Shown: in pieces, positions 1-8,899 of the stretch
Numbering within the stretch: position 1 is the first letter of the stretch
How the letters are laid out: each line of letters begins with the position of its first letter
Source of the DNA: Tranzscheliella williamsii
Lineage: Eukaryota; Basidiomycota; Ustilaginomycetes; Ustilaginales; Ustilaginaceae
NCBI GenBank assembly: GCA_023212725.1
Contig: JALBYF010000021.1
Coordinates: 124,001 to 188,000 of the forward strand
Length of the DNA: 64,000 nucleotides
Direction: 5' to 3'
Position numbers and translations under genes: made by a program
The notes under the pieces: generated by a model
Databases searched by the model: none
Seen by the model: only the letters and a program-made list of their open reading frames with translations
Told to the model about the DNA's origin: nothing

Positions 1-527
1 TGCGATACGCGATCACTTCTTCGGTAAGCTTATCAGACTGCTCGGCCAAAGCTTGGATGCGGCGTGAAAGCGGCTCGTCGAACGGCTCGATACCTGCGCA
101 TGGCCATTGTATATGTCAGCACAACAACAAGTTGATCCTACGGTGACCATGGCTTTACCCACCTTTGGCTTGTTTCGCATACTCTGACGGTGTCAGACCA
201 TTATAGAGAAGATTGCGCTCCACTTTGTGCTTCGCCGCCACCGTCAGCTAGAGGCGGTGCGATACATTGCCACATTAGCAAGCGGAGATAGATCAACATG
301 AGAGGTCAGGCGCTTGGCGCAGACGGAGACGGCCAGCGCGATCGATCTGGTTCAGCACTTACCCTCTCCACTACCTTCCGTACCGTCTCGTTGAGAATCT
401 TGTCGTTGTCAAGATCTTTGCCAAACTCCATCTGGGCGACCTTGTAGGCATGTTGATCGATAGCCTGGATGACGTGGTCCAGGTCAGCCGGCCGGCGCAG
501 ACTGATGCGGGGGAACTGCTCGGGCAT
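1..527 (-). CDS. MIS14: Kinetochore protein Mis14/Nsl1-like (partial, 3' end off window)
   Basis: Spliced, 5'-complete gene running off the left edge. Exons are complement(<1..93, 163..247, 363..527). Both introns start with GTAAGT/GTGGGT, and the second has a CTGAC branch-like site before CAG. The start is the ATG at 527-525; the longer open frame upstream begins only with a TTG. Joined, the protein opens with MPEQFPRISLRRPADLDHVI and reaches a stretch GIEPFDEPLSRRIQALAEQ. That PFD-x-x-L-x-x-R/K pattern followed by a heptad-like Leu/Glu segment is typical of the Mis14/NSL1 family, a subunit of the MIND/Mis12 complex that links centromeric chromatin to the Ndc80 complex. The family call rests on this motif and general length. 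The C-terminus is outside the window. Confidence 0.55.
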
Positions 528-947
528 GCTTGTGACGGATGCTGCGAATGGTCGTATTGCCAGCCGCAATCACTTGCCAAGGGTCCTGCAGGTGGGGAGC
601 CAAGATACGACGATGGCAGCCACCCGAATGGAAACAACACCAGCTGCGCTTTCGACGCGTGAAGGCCGTAAGTGGAAACTACGCGTCAATTCGTGCAATT
701 CTCCTTCTCCACACAGCACTCAAGTACGTGTGACTTTGTATCCACGATCTGAGTTGTGTATCTTGCAAGGGTCCAAGCGGACAAAAAATGAGGCTCAGCT
801 AGTATAACTTAGTCGTTACCAAGTGACTGCCGCTTCCTTTCATCTGACCTGCGGTTGCTTTGTTCTCCAAGCTCAGCTCAACCTTCCGCGATTGGCAGCG
901 CTCAAACAACACCAAGTCTGCCGCACATGGGACACTAGTCTATCAAC
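528..947. other. Divergent promoter spacer, Mis14 / orphan gene
   Basis: About 420 bp between the start codons of two divergently transcribed genes. Several small open frames cross it but none has family features. I see no RNA gene or repeat here. It presumably holds both promoters and 5' leaders. Confidence 0.5.
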
Positions 948-3452
948 ATGAGTCCGATTGCTCAGCCAGCAGCTAGTGGCTCCGTTGCCAATGCAGGCAA
1001 GCACGAGGAGCGCGCGTTCACCATCTTGTCGCCCAGTCTCAGCCAGCTTGTCGACGATCGATTCGATGAGGAACAATATGATCAGGCCGTTGACCTTCTG
1101 GACCAGCTTAGCATAGAAGCTGTGCTGCCGGACCGACAACTCATCGAGAAGCTCGTGGCTCTGAGCCTCTGCTCGCTGTCGTTCAGTCAGGTAGCTTCCA
1201 CCTCCCGGTGGACGCTAGACAACCCGCTGCGAGGTATAGCCTCTCCATGGAGTGTTCAGGCCAACGGCGGTAGGCCAGATGACAGCGTTCTGCAGATGGC
1301 TGCCAAGACATCCGAGCGGCCATCACCACACGCAGTCCTCAAGGCTAGCTCTCTGCTGTTGCATTACTCCGACTCGGCCACCACAACAGCGTCTGCCGTC
1401 GACGCCGATGCACGCGTTCGGGCTGCTGCACTGTCACGCCATATACTTCAATGCTTTCCATCGCACCGCAATCTCCATCTCGCTCGCGGCCAGTCGTCGT
1501 CACGCCCACGAAGCAGCTCGCATCGGTCCGGCAATGACGACGCTGATGATTCTGTCGGGTCCAACTCCATTCATCAGTGGGTGCAGCAACGACTTTCGAC
1601 TGCTGAGGATGTCTGGGACCTACTTGCCGGGGGGAGTCTGTCTACAGCAGAGCTGGACCCGAAGAGCCTCGAGCACGCAGGCGAATTTTGGATGGGGGTT
1701 GCCGAGAAGAAGCGCTTCCAGAAGCAATTATGCTCCGCGGAGAGCGGTCGCCAGCAGCTGGAAGAGAAGCTGCTCGAACTGCAGAGGCGGAAGCAAGGTG
1801 ATGCAGACGAACAACAGTCATCCGCCTCAGAGGACGCAAGCTCGTCTGACGAGTCCATCGGAAGACTCAAGATGCCGAAACGTGGCGCCAGAGCCAACAG
1901 GCCCGTCACGAACAAAAGGACTGGCAAGGTGCCCAAGTCGAGGTCGGCGAAAAAACCCCGCGTCGACGGTTCACCCGACCGCAAAGCCACGGAAGTAGAA
2001 CAAGCATCAGGACTAAAGATAAGCGAAGGCTCCTGGCGAACGCTCCGGGTCCTAGTGTCACTGTGGGAAAGAGCATCCCAGGGGCCCGTGCCAGACGATG
2101 ATGGCGCATCTTTATTGTGGCAGTTCCCAAGGAGCCATCTGACCCGTCAGCGGCAGCACCAGTCCAGATCGTCAGGAAGAAGGCAACCTACTGAAGTGGG
2201 CGAGGTCGATCAGATCGAGAGGGCTCTCGAAATTGCCCTTTCGTTCCCGCGCATTCTGGCGCCGTACGCGGCGCCGCCAAACACCAATTCTGCCGAATAC
2301 CTACTGTGTACAACTGCCCAGCGCAGCATGCGTGGCGATCAAAGACTCGTCTCCTCCAATACACAAGCTGAACTCGAACACAGGCAGTGGCTGGGCCGCC
2401 AAATGGAGGAGAAGGCCATGGCGGTGCGGGCCGATACAGCCGCGCATCTGCTGGCTCTGCTGTACAAGCTGGCACAGCAAGGTCGGGTCAGCTTGGTAGC
2501 TTTGGTCGAGGGCATAGCTGAGCGGCTGCCGGCCTTGACGATCGGGCAGCTCAAGTATCTGGCCTCGTCCCTTACGGCGCGGGTGCCATTCCTGGCCGCC
2601 AAAAACCTTGTCGCCTACCTCCAAGATACGACGTGCGCGCATCCCGATGACACCACATCCGAGAAAAGGACAGCGAGCGTGCTACCGTTCGCAGACGGAA
2701 AGCTGCTCCTGGAGGCGTCGTTCGCGTCTGCGGTGCCGACGCACATGCCCAGCATTCGAAGCCTGCGCAGCCCGAAGAGCACGGACGAGGAGGCGCGTGC
2801 TGTCGCCAGCTTTGTCGGTCTCTACCAGCTCGACCTTGGGGATGAGGCCGGCGGTGCATTTCCGCTGCAGTTCCCGACGCGGTCCGAGCACGAGCGCGAC
2901 GGCGGGCGGGCGGGGGTACGCGCGACGCGGTCGGGTGCGTCGACGCGGCGGGGGGCGGAGGAAGGGGACGGCGGCTCGGTGGCGCTGGGCACGCTGCAGG
3001 TGTATGCCTACCTGCGCACGGCGCAGATGGAGGCACGCGGCCGCGTCAACGATGTCAAGTTCGTGGTTGTCCAAGCGCTGGTCAAGCTGTTAGAGGCGGA
3101 GCCGTCGGAGGGCAGGCGCGAGGGCGATGGCGCCCGCGCAGAGACCACGCGTAGCCTCGCCGCCCAGATCCTCGACCGCCTGGCCAAGGCGCTCGACCGC
3201 GACATCGCCGACTTCCGCGCCTGCCTCTTGGCGATGAAGACGCACATCGGCATCCAGGCGCACACGCACCGCCAGCAGCACCGCCCGCGGCCCCACGCCC
3301 TCCCCCACCCCACCCCCACCAGCACCGCCCTCCCCAACCTCCACGACCTCGCTTCCCGCTGCCAGAACCACCTCGACACCACATCGACCCTCGCCAACGC
3401 TACGCGAATCTTGAGCCAAGTGCTCCTCGACACACCCACCCCAAAAGCGTAG
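948..3452 (+). CDS. Large orphan protein with basic nuclear-type segment (834 aa)
   Basis: Single-exon gene of 834 residues starting at an ATG directly after the spacer. I do not recognise the family. The N-terminal ~60 residues look helical and acidic (for example QLVDDRFDEEQYDQAVDLLD). Residues ~254-283 are a Gln/Glu/Lys/Leu segment that could form a short coiled coil. A Ser/Asp/Glu-rich stretch and then a strongly basic segment with several K/R clusters (~308-345, including AKKPRV) look like a bipartite nuclear localisation signal. The C-terminal half is Ala/Leu-rich and probably an alpha-helical solenoid. The last ~100 residues are low in complexity (Pro/His/Thr). A nuclear role is an inference. 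Base composition flips from G-rich (2870-3080) to C-rich (3150-3452) near the end. Confidence 0.8.
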   Translation: MSPIAQPAASGSVANAGKHEERAFTILSPSLSQLVDDRFDEEQYDQAVDLLDQLSIEAVLPDRQLIEKLVALSLCSLSFSQVASTSRWTLDNPLRGIASPWSVQANGGRPDDSVLQMAAKTSERPSPHAVLKASSLLLHYSDSATTTASAVDADARVRAAALSRHILQCFPSHRNLHLARGQSSSRPRSSSHRSGNDDADDSVGSNSIHQWVQQRLSTAEDVWDLLAGGSLSTAELDPKSLEHAGEFWMGVAEKKRFQKQLCSAESGRQQLEEKLLELQRRKQGDADEQQSSASEDASSSDESIGRLKMPKRGARANRPVTNKRTGKVPKSRSAKKPRVDGSPDRKATEVEQASGLKISEGSWRTLRVLVSLWERASQGPVPDDDGASLLWQFPRSHLTRQRQHQSRSSGRRQPTEVGEVDQIERALEIALSFPRILAPYAAPPNTNSAEYLLCTTAQRSMRGDQRLVSSNTQAELEHRQWLGRQMEEKAMAVRADTAAHLLALLYKLAQQGRVSLVALVEGIAERLPALTIGQLKYLASSLTARVPFLAAKNLVAYLQDTTCAHPDDTTSEKRTASVLPFADGKLLLEASFASAVPTHMPSIRSLRSPKSTDEEARAVASFVGLYQLDLGDEAGGAFPLQFPTRSEHERDGGRAGVRATRSGASTRRGAEEGDGGSVALGTLQVYAYLRTAQMEARGRVNDVKFVVVQALVKLLEAEPSEGRREGDGARAETTRSLAAQILDRLAKALDRDIADFRACLLAMKTHIGIQAHTHRQQHRPRPHALPHPTPTSTALPNLHDLASRCQNHLDTTSTLANATRILSQVLLDTPTPKA

Positions 3453-3832
3453 GCTAGACCCGCCAACCGCGGCCCGTCCCGAGACCAGCTGCACCCAGCA
3501 CCGTGAAAGCGAAGACAATAGTATTACAGTTGCAATGATGCGAAGAGCGAAGCTTAGGGCAGCGGAGCCTGAGCCTGAGGACAAAGCGAGGCGCATAAAG
3601 GGAACGAGGGAGGGCGAGAAAGGGGCGGCTTGCGCATGGCGAGCGCGAGAGAGTGCGGAAGGCAGCCGCCGACGCGTATCGGCCGGCCAATGCGGCGGCA
3701 GCTTACCACGGCGCGTAATTCCAAAAGAATCTGCATTTATAGCCAGTAGCCTGTCTCGTTCTATTCGGGGCGGAAATGCGTGACGGTGCCGGGCGGCAAG
3801 TACCGCACGGGTGTGGCAGGGGTGGGGAGGGG
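3453..3832. other. Convergent 3' spacer
   Basis: About 380 bp between two stop codons facing each other (orphan gene and COA8). No gene-like open frame with recognisable content. It likely contains both 3' UTRs and polyadenylation signals. Confidence 0.5.
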
Positions 3833-4651
3833 CTAGGGGGCGAGGCGGCGGTGGACGGCGGCGACGAGCTTGGCCCAGGAGCGGAGGCGCTGGTATCTGG
3901 CGGCGGGTGCGATGTCGGCGAAGGTCTGAGCCCAGAGCTGGCGGTTGTAGGCGCGATGGCGGGGGGCGTTTGCCTTGAGCCAGGCCGAGTAGAAGGTGGC
4001 GAGCGAGTCCGAATCCATGTCTAGCTCGGACTCGAGCGGGTGAGCGCGGGCGCTGGCGGCCAAGGCAGGCAGTGTCGCCACCGCCTTGCTCGAGCCGGTG
4101 CGCGAGCGGAACTCGGACAACGCCTGGATGAAGCGCGCATTGTTGTCCTGCCAAAAGCGCTGGTTGAAGTTATCCGCCCGCGCCATGCGCAGCTTGTGAG
4201 CCAGCTCCGCCTCCTCCAGCTTCGCCAACAGCCGCTCAAAGTACCCCGACAGCGCACGCGCCTTTCCCTTCGAGCCCGCCCACGATACGCCGGCCGAACC
4301 CGACCCCGCTGGCGAGGCAAACTCTTCGAGAGAATACGGATGTGTGATGCTGAGCGATGATGCAGACCCAGCATGCGGCCCGGATGCGGACGCGGAGGCC
4401 GCTCCATCATCAAAGGCAGAGCCGTAGCGCACCGGCCGAAGATTGCTCAGCGCATCAGGCGGGCCAACCAGATCGGCTCCTGGACGTGCCGAGAAGCGCG
4501 AAGACCGACGAGGTGACCTGGCGCCAGAAGCATCGAAATCCTCTGCGCGGTACGAACTGGAGGAGGCAAAGTTGCGCTGACAGATCCCTCCATGGCATGA
4601 CCTGATGGTCGACCCCACAAAGCGAGCCGACGTCCGATACAGAGCGGCCAT
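3833..4651 (-). CDS. COA8: Cytochrome c oxidase assembly factor COA8 (APOPT1/DUF2315)
   Basis: Intronless, 272 residues from the ATG at 4651. An upstream in-frame extension exists, but the chosen start gives an Arg/Ser-rich, acid-poor N-terminus typical of a mitochondrial presequence. The signature is a PPDALSNLRPVRYGS block (family form PPDPxSNLRPVxY), then a helix, NQRFWQDNNARFIQALSEF (family WNxxFWxxHNxxF), and near the end FYSAWLKANAPRHRAYNRQLW (family FYxxFLxxxxxxHxxYNxxWY). COA8 is a mitochondrial protein needed for stable cytochrome c oxidase assembly. The Ser/Gly/Ala-rich spacer between the first two motifs is longer than in animal proteins. It lies divergently from the CstF64 gene. 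Confidence 0.8.
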   Translation of the reverse strand: MAALYRTSARFVGSTIRSCHGGICQRNFASSSSYRAEDFDASGARSPRRSSRFSARPGADLVGPPDALSNLRPVRYGSAFDDGAASASASGPHAGSASSLSITHPYSLEEFASPAGSGSAGVSWAGSKGKARALSGYFERLLAKLEEAELAHKLRMARADNFNQRFWQDNNARFIQALSEFRSRTGSSKAVATLPALAASARAHPLESELDMDSDSLATFYSAWLKANAPRHRAYNRQLWAQTFADIAPAARYQRLRSWAKLVAAVHRRLAP

Positions 4652-5251
4652 AGCTATGTCGCTGAACGAAGTAACCAGGAGCGAGGGTGCGCTACAAATG
4701 GCTTGTAGGTAGGACCGTCGGATGAGGAAACGAGTGAGCAAGATCAGGATGGTCGGTTGAGGAGAGGGAAGAGGAGGCTTGGTGTGTCGTTATCTCGGTT
4801 TGGTGAGAAACCGCCTCCTCGCCTTTTCTGGAATTTTAGCTTCGAAAGCTGCTGGATGCGGGGTCCAAGATGAGCTCACATCTGGACAGTGTTAGATTTT
4901 GTACAAGTCCTTCGGATCCGATTTGTCTAGCAAAAAATAGCTGTAGGAAGCAAGTTAGGTTGCGTCTTCTCTTGTCCTCCTTGCCACCTTCTACTGTCTT
5001 CCTCTGACCGTCATCCTCATAGAAGCAAGGGAACCCGGTTACCCCCCTTTCCGTCCGCGTTCATACGTCCCCGTCTGTCCGGCGCGCTTTGCAGTGAGCC
5101 TCACATCGAGCTACACCCTGCTGAAAGAAAATCCTTCTTGCGAGCGACGGAATCAAGAGAGTCCTCTGTCGTGCCTACCGGCCAGCTAGTTGCATCCCCT
5201 TACCTTGATACCTAGTGGAAGGGCTACCAGTATAGTGATACCATCGTCAAA
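4652..5251. other. Divergent promoter spacer, COA8 / CstF64
   Basis: About 600 bp with no coding feature I can support. It contains pyrimidine-rich tracts (about 4970-5060) typical of fungal core promoters and leaders upstream of the CstF64 start. Confidence 0.45.
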
Positions 5252-6552
5252 ATGTCTGGCCCCGGTGCTACGAGAGGCTCCCGAGTCGTGTTTGGTATGT
5301 GCAAAGTTCACGCCTGATTCAGAGAGTTGTCATGATAGAAGCTAATCCTGCTGAGGGGGCCGATCCCCGCTTCTTTCTCTTAATTACAGTCGGTAACATC
5401 CCCTATGACATGTCCGAGGAACAACTAACCGACGTCTTCCGCGAGGTCGGAAAGGTGGTCGGCTTCCGTTTGGTCAATGATCGAGATACTGGAAAGTTCA
5501 AAGGGTATGGATTTTGCGAGTTCGAGGATCCCGAAACCGCCGCTTCTGCGGTTCGAAACCTGAATGAGGTGGAGGTGGGCGGGCGGCCACTACGAATCTC
5601 TTTCGCCGATATCGATCCGCTGATGGAAGGAAGGTCGACGCAGCACGGACAGTTTGACCAAGATGATCTTCGGCGACGAGCGGCAGCAGCAGGACGAGCA
5701 GGGCGGCCGGGTAACTTTGGTCACGGCGGCGCCAGGGGCGGAGGCGCGGTGGGAGGTGGCTGGCAACAGCGCGGGCCGGTCGATAATGGATTCCACCCAA
5801 GACCACCGCAGGGTCCCGGGTCGATGGGTGGACCAGGCGGCTTTGGTGGTCCGCCTGCCCCGGTAGGACCGGGAGCGGGCCCCATGGTGCTACCTCCGAA
5901 CATGCCCGCTGGTGTTCCTCTGCCACCGGGCGTCGGCTCTACAGATGCTATCACCCAGACCCTGGCAACATTGCCGCCGAATCAGCTACTGGACATCATG
6001 AGTCAGATGAAGTCTCTGGTTTCCACCTCTCCCGACCAAGCGAAAGCGTTGCTGACAGGCCATCCTCAGCTGGCATATGCGCTCTTCCAGGCGATGCTGA
6101 TGATGAACGTTGTGGATCCCGACATCCTGCAACGTATCTTGGCGGCCTCCGGCGCGGTGCCGGGCGGCAACACGGGTGCTGGAGCGGTGCCTGCTCATAT
6201 GCACCAGCATCCTCCGAACGGAGGTGGTACACCACCGCAGCACTTTGCAGGCTCTTCGCCGTATCCTGCACCCGGCCGGCCCGCTCCTTCTCCGTTCGAG
6301 TATGGCCAAGCTGGTGGACATGGTGCTGGTGGATATGGGCAGGGCCCTCCGCAGCCACAAGCGCGGCCAGGACCTCCGCAGGTGGCGCCAGTGAACGACC
6401 CCGCTGCCGCCCTGGCCGGACAAAACCTGCCAGAGGAGCAAAAGGCACTGCTGATGCAGGTATTGCAGCTGACGCAGGACCAGATCAACGCATTGCCTCC
6501 GGACCAGAAGGCGAGCATCCTCCAGCTCAAGGCGCAGTTTGGCCATGCCTAA
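5252..6552 (+). CDS. RNA15: Cleavage stimulation factor subunit 2 (CstF64 / Rna15)
   Basis: Two exons, 5252..5294 and 5390..6552 (GTATGT donor, TTACAG acceptor), giving 401 residues that open MSGPGATRGSRVVFVGNIPY. Without the small first exon the RRM would lack its first beta strand, which supports the splice. Residues ~15-92 are an RRM with RNP2 VGNIPY and RNP1 KGYGFCEF, ending RISFADIDP. A Gly/Pro-rich linker follows, then the CstF2 hinge (about 205-290, with LLDIMSQMKSL and ALFQAMLMMNVV), a second Pro/Gly-rich stretch, and the C-terminal CSTF_C helical domain (PEEQKALLMQVLQLTQDQI). It binds U/GU-rich sequence downstream of the poly(A) site and acts with Rna14/CstF77 in pre-mRNA cleavage. 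All three expected domains are present. Confidence 0.93.
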
Positions 6553-8899
6553 GGCGCAGCCACGCTACCTCGAACCCATACGCAAGATGCCCCCTCCGCA
6601 GCTCTGCGATGCCCACCTGTACTTGTAGCCCGCTTGCAGCCCGCTCTACGTAGCCACACTTTGAATCTGGAGCTTCTTCTTCGCCGGCCCCTAGATTGCA
6701 GGCTGATGTCGGCATCTCTGTTCGTGTTCGCGCCGCTAAAGTCGTAAAAGGCCGCGTTGGTGATGTGAGGTGTATGCGGGCGTACATGCACGCGGTGTTA
6801 AGTTAAGGTACTGGGTCTCTGCGTGCCGATCTCACAGGCCGATCTGAGTTGCCGCATCGGGAGCTTTAAATTCGCGTAAGGGCATCGTAGCTCGTTGGCG
6901 GCGGATGCGAGTCCAACATGAATGGCTTTAAAGGCCGCCTTCCGACCGCGTGAGGATGTCTCGGCACTGTCACGCAGGTGTGAAAGAGCGGGGTTGGACG
7001 GATTGGGTTAGGCAAAGAGGGAGGGCAAGAGGCACTGGCCGAGAAATGCAACATGACTGTCGCGTACATACGCTGAAGCGAGACCGCCAACCGCACGATG
7101 GATTACTCACCCGACGCGAGAGAACTCCATCCATAGTCTCGCCTAGACCCGACCTCGTCGCGAAACGCAGCAACGAGCATCGCAGACAACCAAAGAGCAA
7201 GCGTGATGTGCCTTCCGATCCGCGAAGCTAGCCCGCTGCAGGGCTCGCCGCCCTCGCTTTCGCTTCCTGCGCTCTTTCAAATTCAACTCCTGCACCTCGC
7301 ATTGTGAGTGGCGCGCAAACACAGTCACAAAGCCAAACACAAAGGTGGATGTGGAAATTCAGGCGGTAGGATGCTCGCCTTGGTGGGCGCAGTCGATCTG
7401 CCGCGTTGGATCCGCGAGCTGCATATCACCATCGACACCACACCGCACCAGTAGTCAAGCCATACACGCGCGCATGCATATCACCATCATGCGCGCGCGC
7501 CTCAGAATGTGTCAGATGCGGGAGAACGGTGAGGGTGGGTCGAGCTGTTCGGCTTCTCTGGTCGTGGTGGATTTGGTGAATTTTCCATCGTCGGCGTCGG
7601 CCAGGATGAGTTCAAGGCATGAAGAGTAGACACTGAGGTCTGCAGAAGCGGCTTCTACACGATCTAGGCCAACAGTCCAGATCAGAGGCCAGAGACTAGC
7701 TCGACCTTGGATTCTACTCACTGTCTAAGCATCCAAGGAATGCGCCAACCCTTTTTGGATCTGTTGAACCGGAACGGATTTGTGTTGTGGTGAAATTAAT
7801 TGCGATGATGCGGTTACCCATCATCCAGCTCAACCGATGTGCTCTCTCGATGGGCCGAATCGACTTGGGGTTTTCAGCTTGCAGCCATCACGCTACACGC
7901 AGAGAGGGTCCACTTCCCCAGCCAGCAGAAACAAGGGTTCAATGCCGCTTTCCCACTTGACCCACAACTCCACCGGCGTTCTAGCACAGTCACAGCGCCA
8001 CTTGTGTGATCATCCAGGGAAGCCGGTGGGAGTCGTACCACATTACAATCACAGTTACCTTCACATTCACAGTCACAATTCACCTTGTGAGTGTCGAGTA
8101 CGGGAGGAGTGGGATGCGTTAATGATGCCCGCTGCTTGAGCGTGGTGATTCTGCATGTGAAGTTTGAGGTGCTCATCTCGTCTGGCTTTCGAACCCTCTG
8201 CCTATGCCTAGGCGAGTCCGCAAATTACTCTTTCGATTTACTATGGTAGTAATAATAATAATGTGAATGCTGGTAATAATACTGTGAATGCTCTCTCTAC
8301 CGCCCTGTCTCTGTCACCCTGCAGCCTGCCAATCTGACCTCCTCTCCTCCATCTCTTACTACGCCTCCCTTGCGGACCCAACTCACCTCACCTCATCTCA
8401 TCGCATTGCATTGCGTTGCGAATTCTGTCAAAACACATCGAATCGCTTCGCATTGTATCCCATCGCACCATATTGCTGCCGTTCCTGTCCAGACTCTTCA
8501 GCTCGCTTCATTCAGCGCAACTTGGCCAGAGACCACATCTTTCATCCTGCTCATCGCTTTCTTATCCGAGCAAATACCTTTGTCTTTGCCTCCACAAAGC
8601 GGTTCTCCTATCCGTCAATCTCCAGCATCTGTCTCTTCCCCCATCATTGCACGGCTCGCGGCAATCAGTTGATCTTCGAGCTCCTTCAACTGTCTTCTCC
8701 AGCTTGTCTTTGTCGTCGGGAACCAGCTTTTTGGCCCTTCTAGCATTACTGTGCCCGCTTCTTCTTTTCGCCATGGGCCTATGCTGACTTCCTGCAACAA
8801 GCTGTTTCTGAACGATTGAGCGCTACTAGCTACACTTCGAATGACGACCGCTTCGCTCTTTTCGCCCCACTTCAGTATTACCCGTGCAGCCTATCCGAG
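6553..8899. other. Long non-coding stretch (~2.35 kb) before the RhoGEF gene
   Basis: No open frame here has recognisable domains or a coding-like profile. The content is largely simple sequence: alternating purine/pyrimidine around 7466-7502 (GCGCGC runs), a TCACA/ATTCAC-rich run at 8045-8086, an (AAT)n run near 8248-8262 and ATCGCATTG-type runs at 8384-8470. The last ~600 bp is pyrimidine-rich and probably the RhoGEF leader, with several ATGs that could act as uORFs. A non-coding RNA or an unrecognised spliced gene cannot be excluded. Confidence 0.5.
8248..8290. repeat. AAT microsatellite followed by paired GTGAATGC elements
   Basis: A run of four to five AAT/TAA units is followed by two copies of GTGAATGC about 20 bp apart, separated by another short TAAT run. 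AT-rich against a GC-rich background, upstream of the RhoGEF gene. Confidence 0.6.

Noticed and set aside
3090..4154. 354-codon minus-strand frame overlapping the ends of the orphan gene and COA8
   Set aside because: Pro/Arg/His-rich and overlapping two supported genes in other frames. No domain.
7874..8176. 100-codon minus-strand frame with NCDCECEGNCDCN text
   Set aside because: The Cys pattern comes directly from the TCACA/ATTCAC repeat in the DNA; no other support for a Cys-rich peptide.
8180..8215. tRNA-like GGTTCGAA box on the minus strand
   Set aside because: The flanking sequence cannot be folded into a cloverleaf and has no A box or acceptor stem.
8288..8787. Overlapping plus-strand frames (MLSLPPCLCHPA...) before the RhoGEF start
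   Set aside because: Cys/His/Ser-rich translation of pyrimidine-rich simple sequence. More likely the leader, possibly with uORFs, than a gene.
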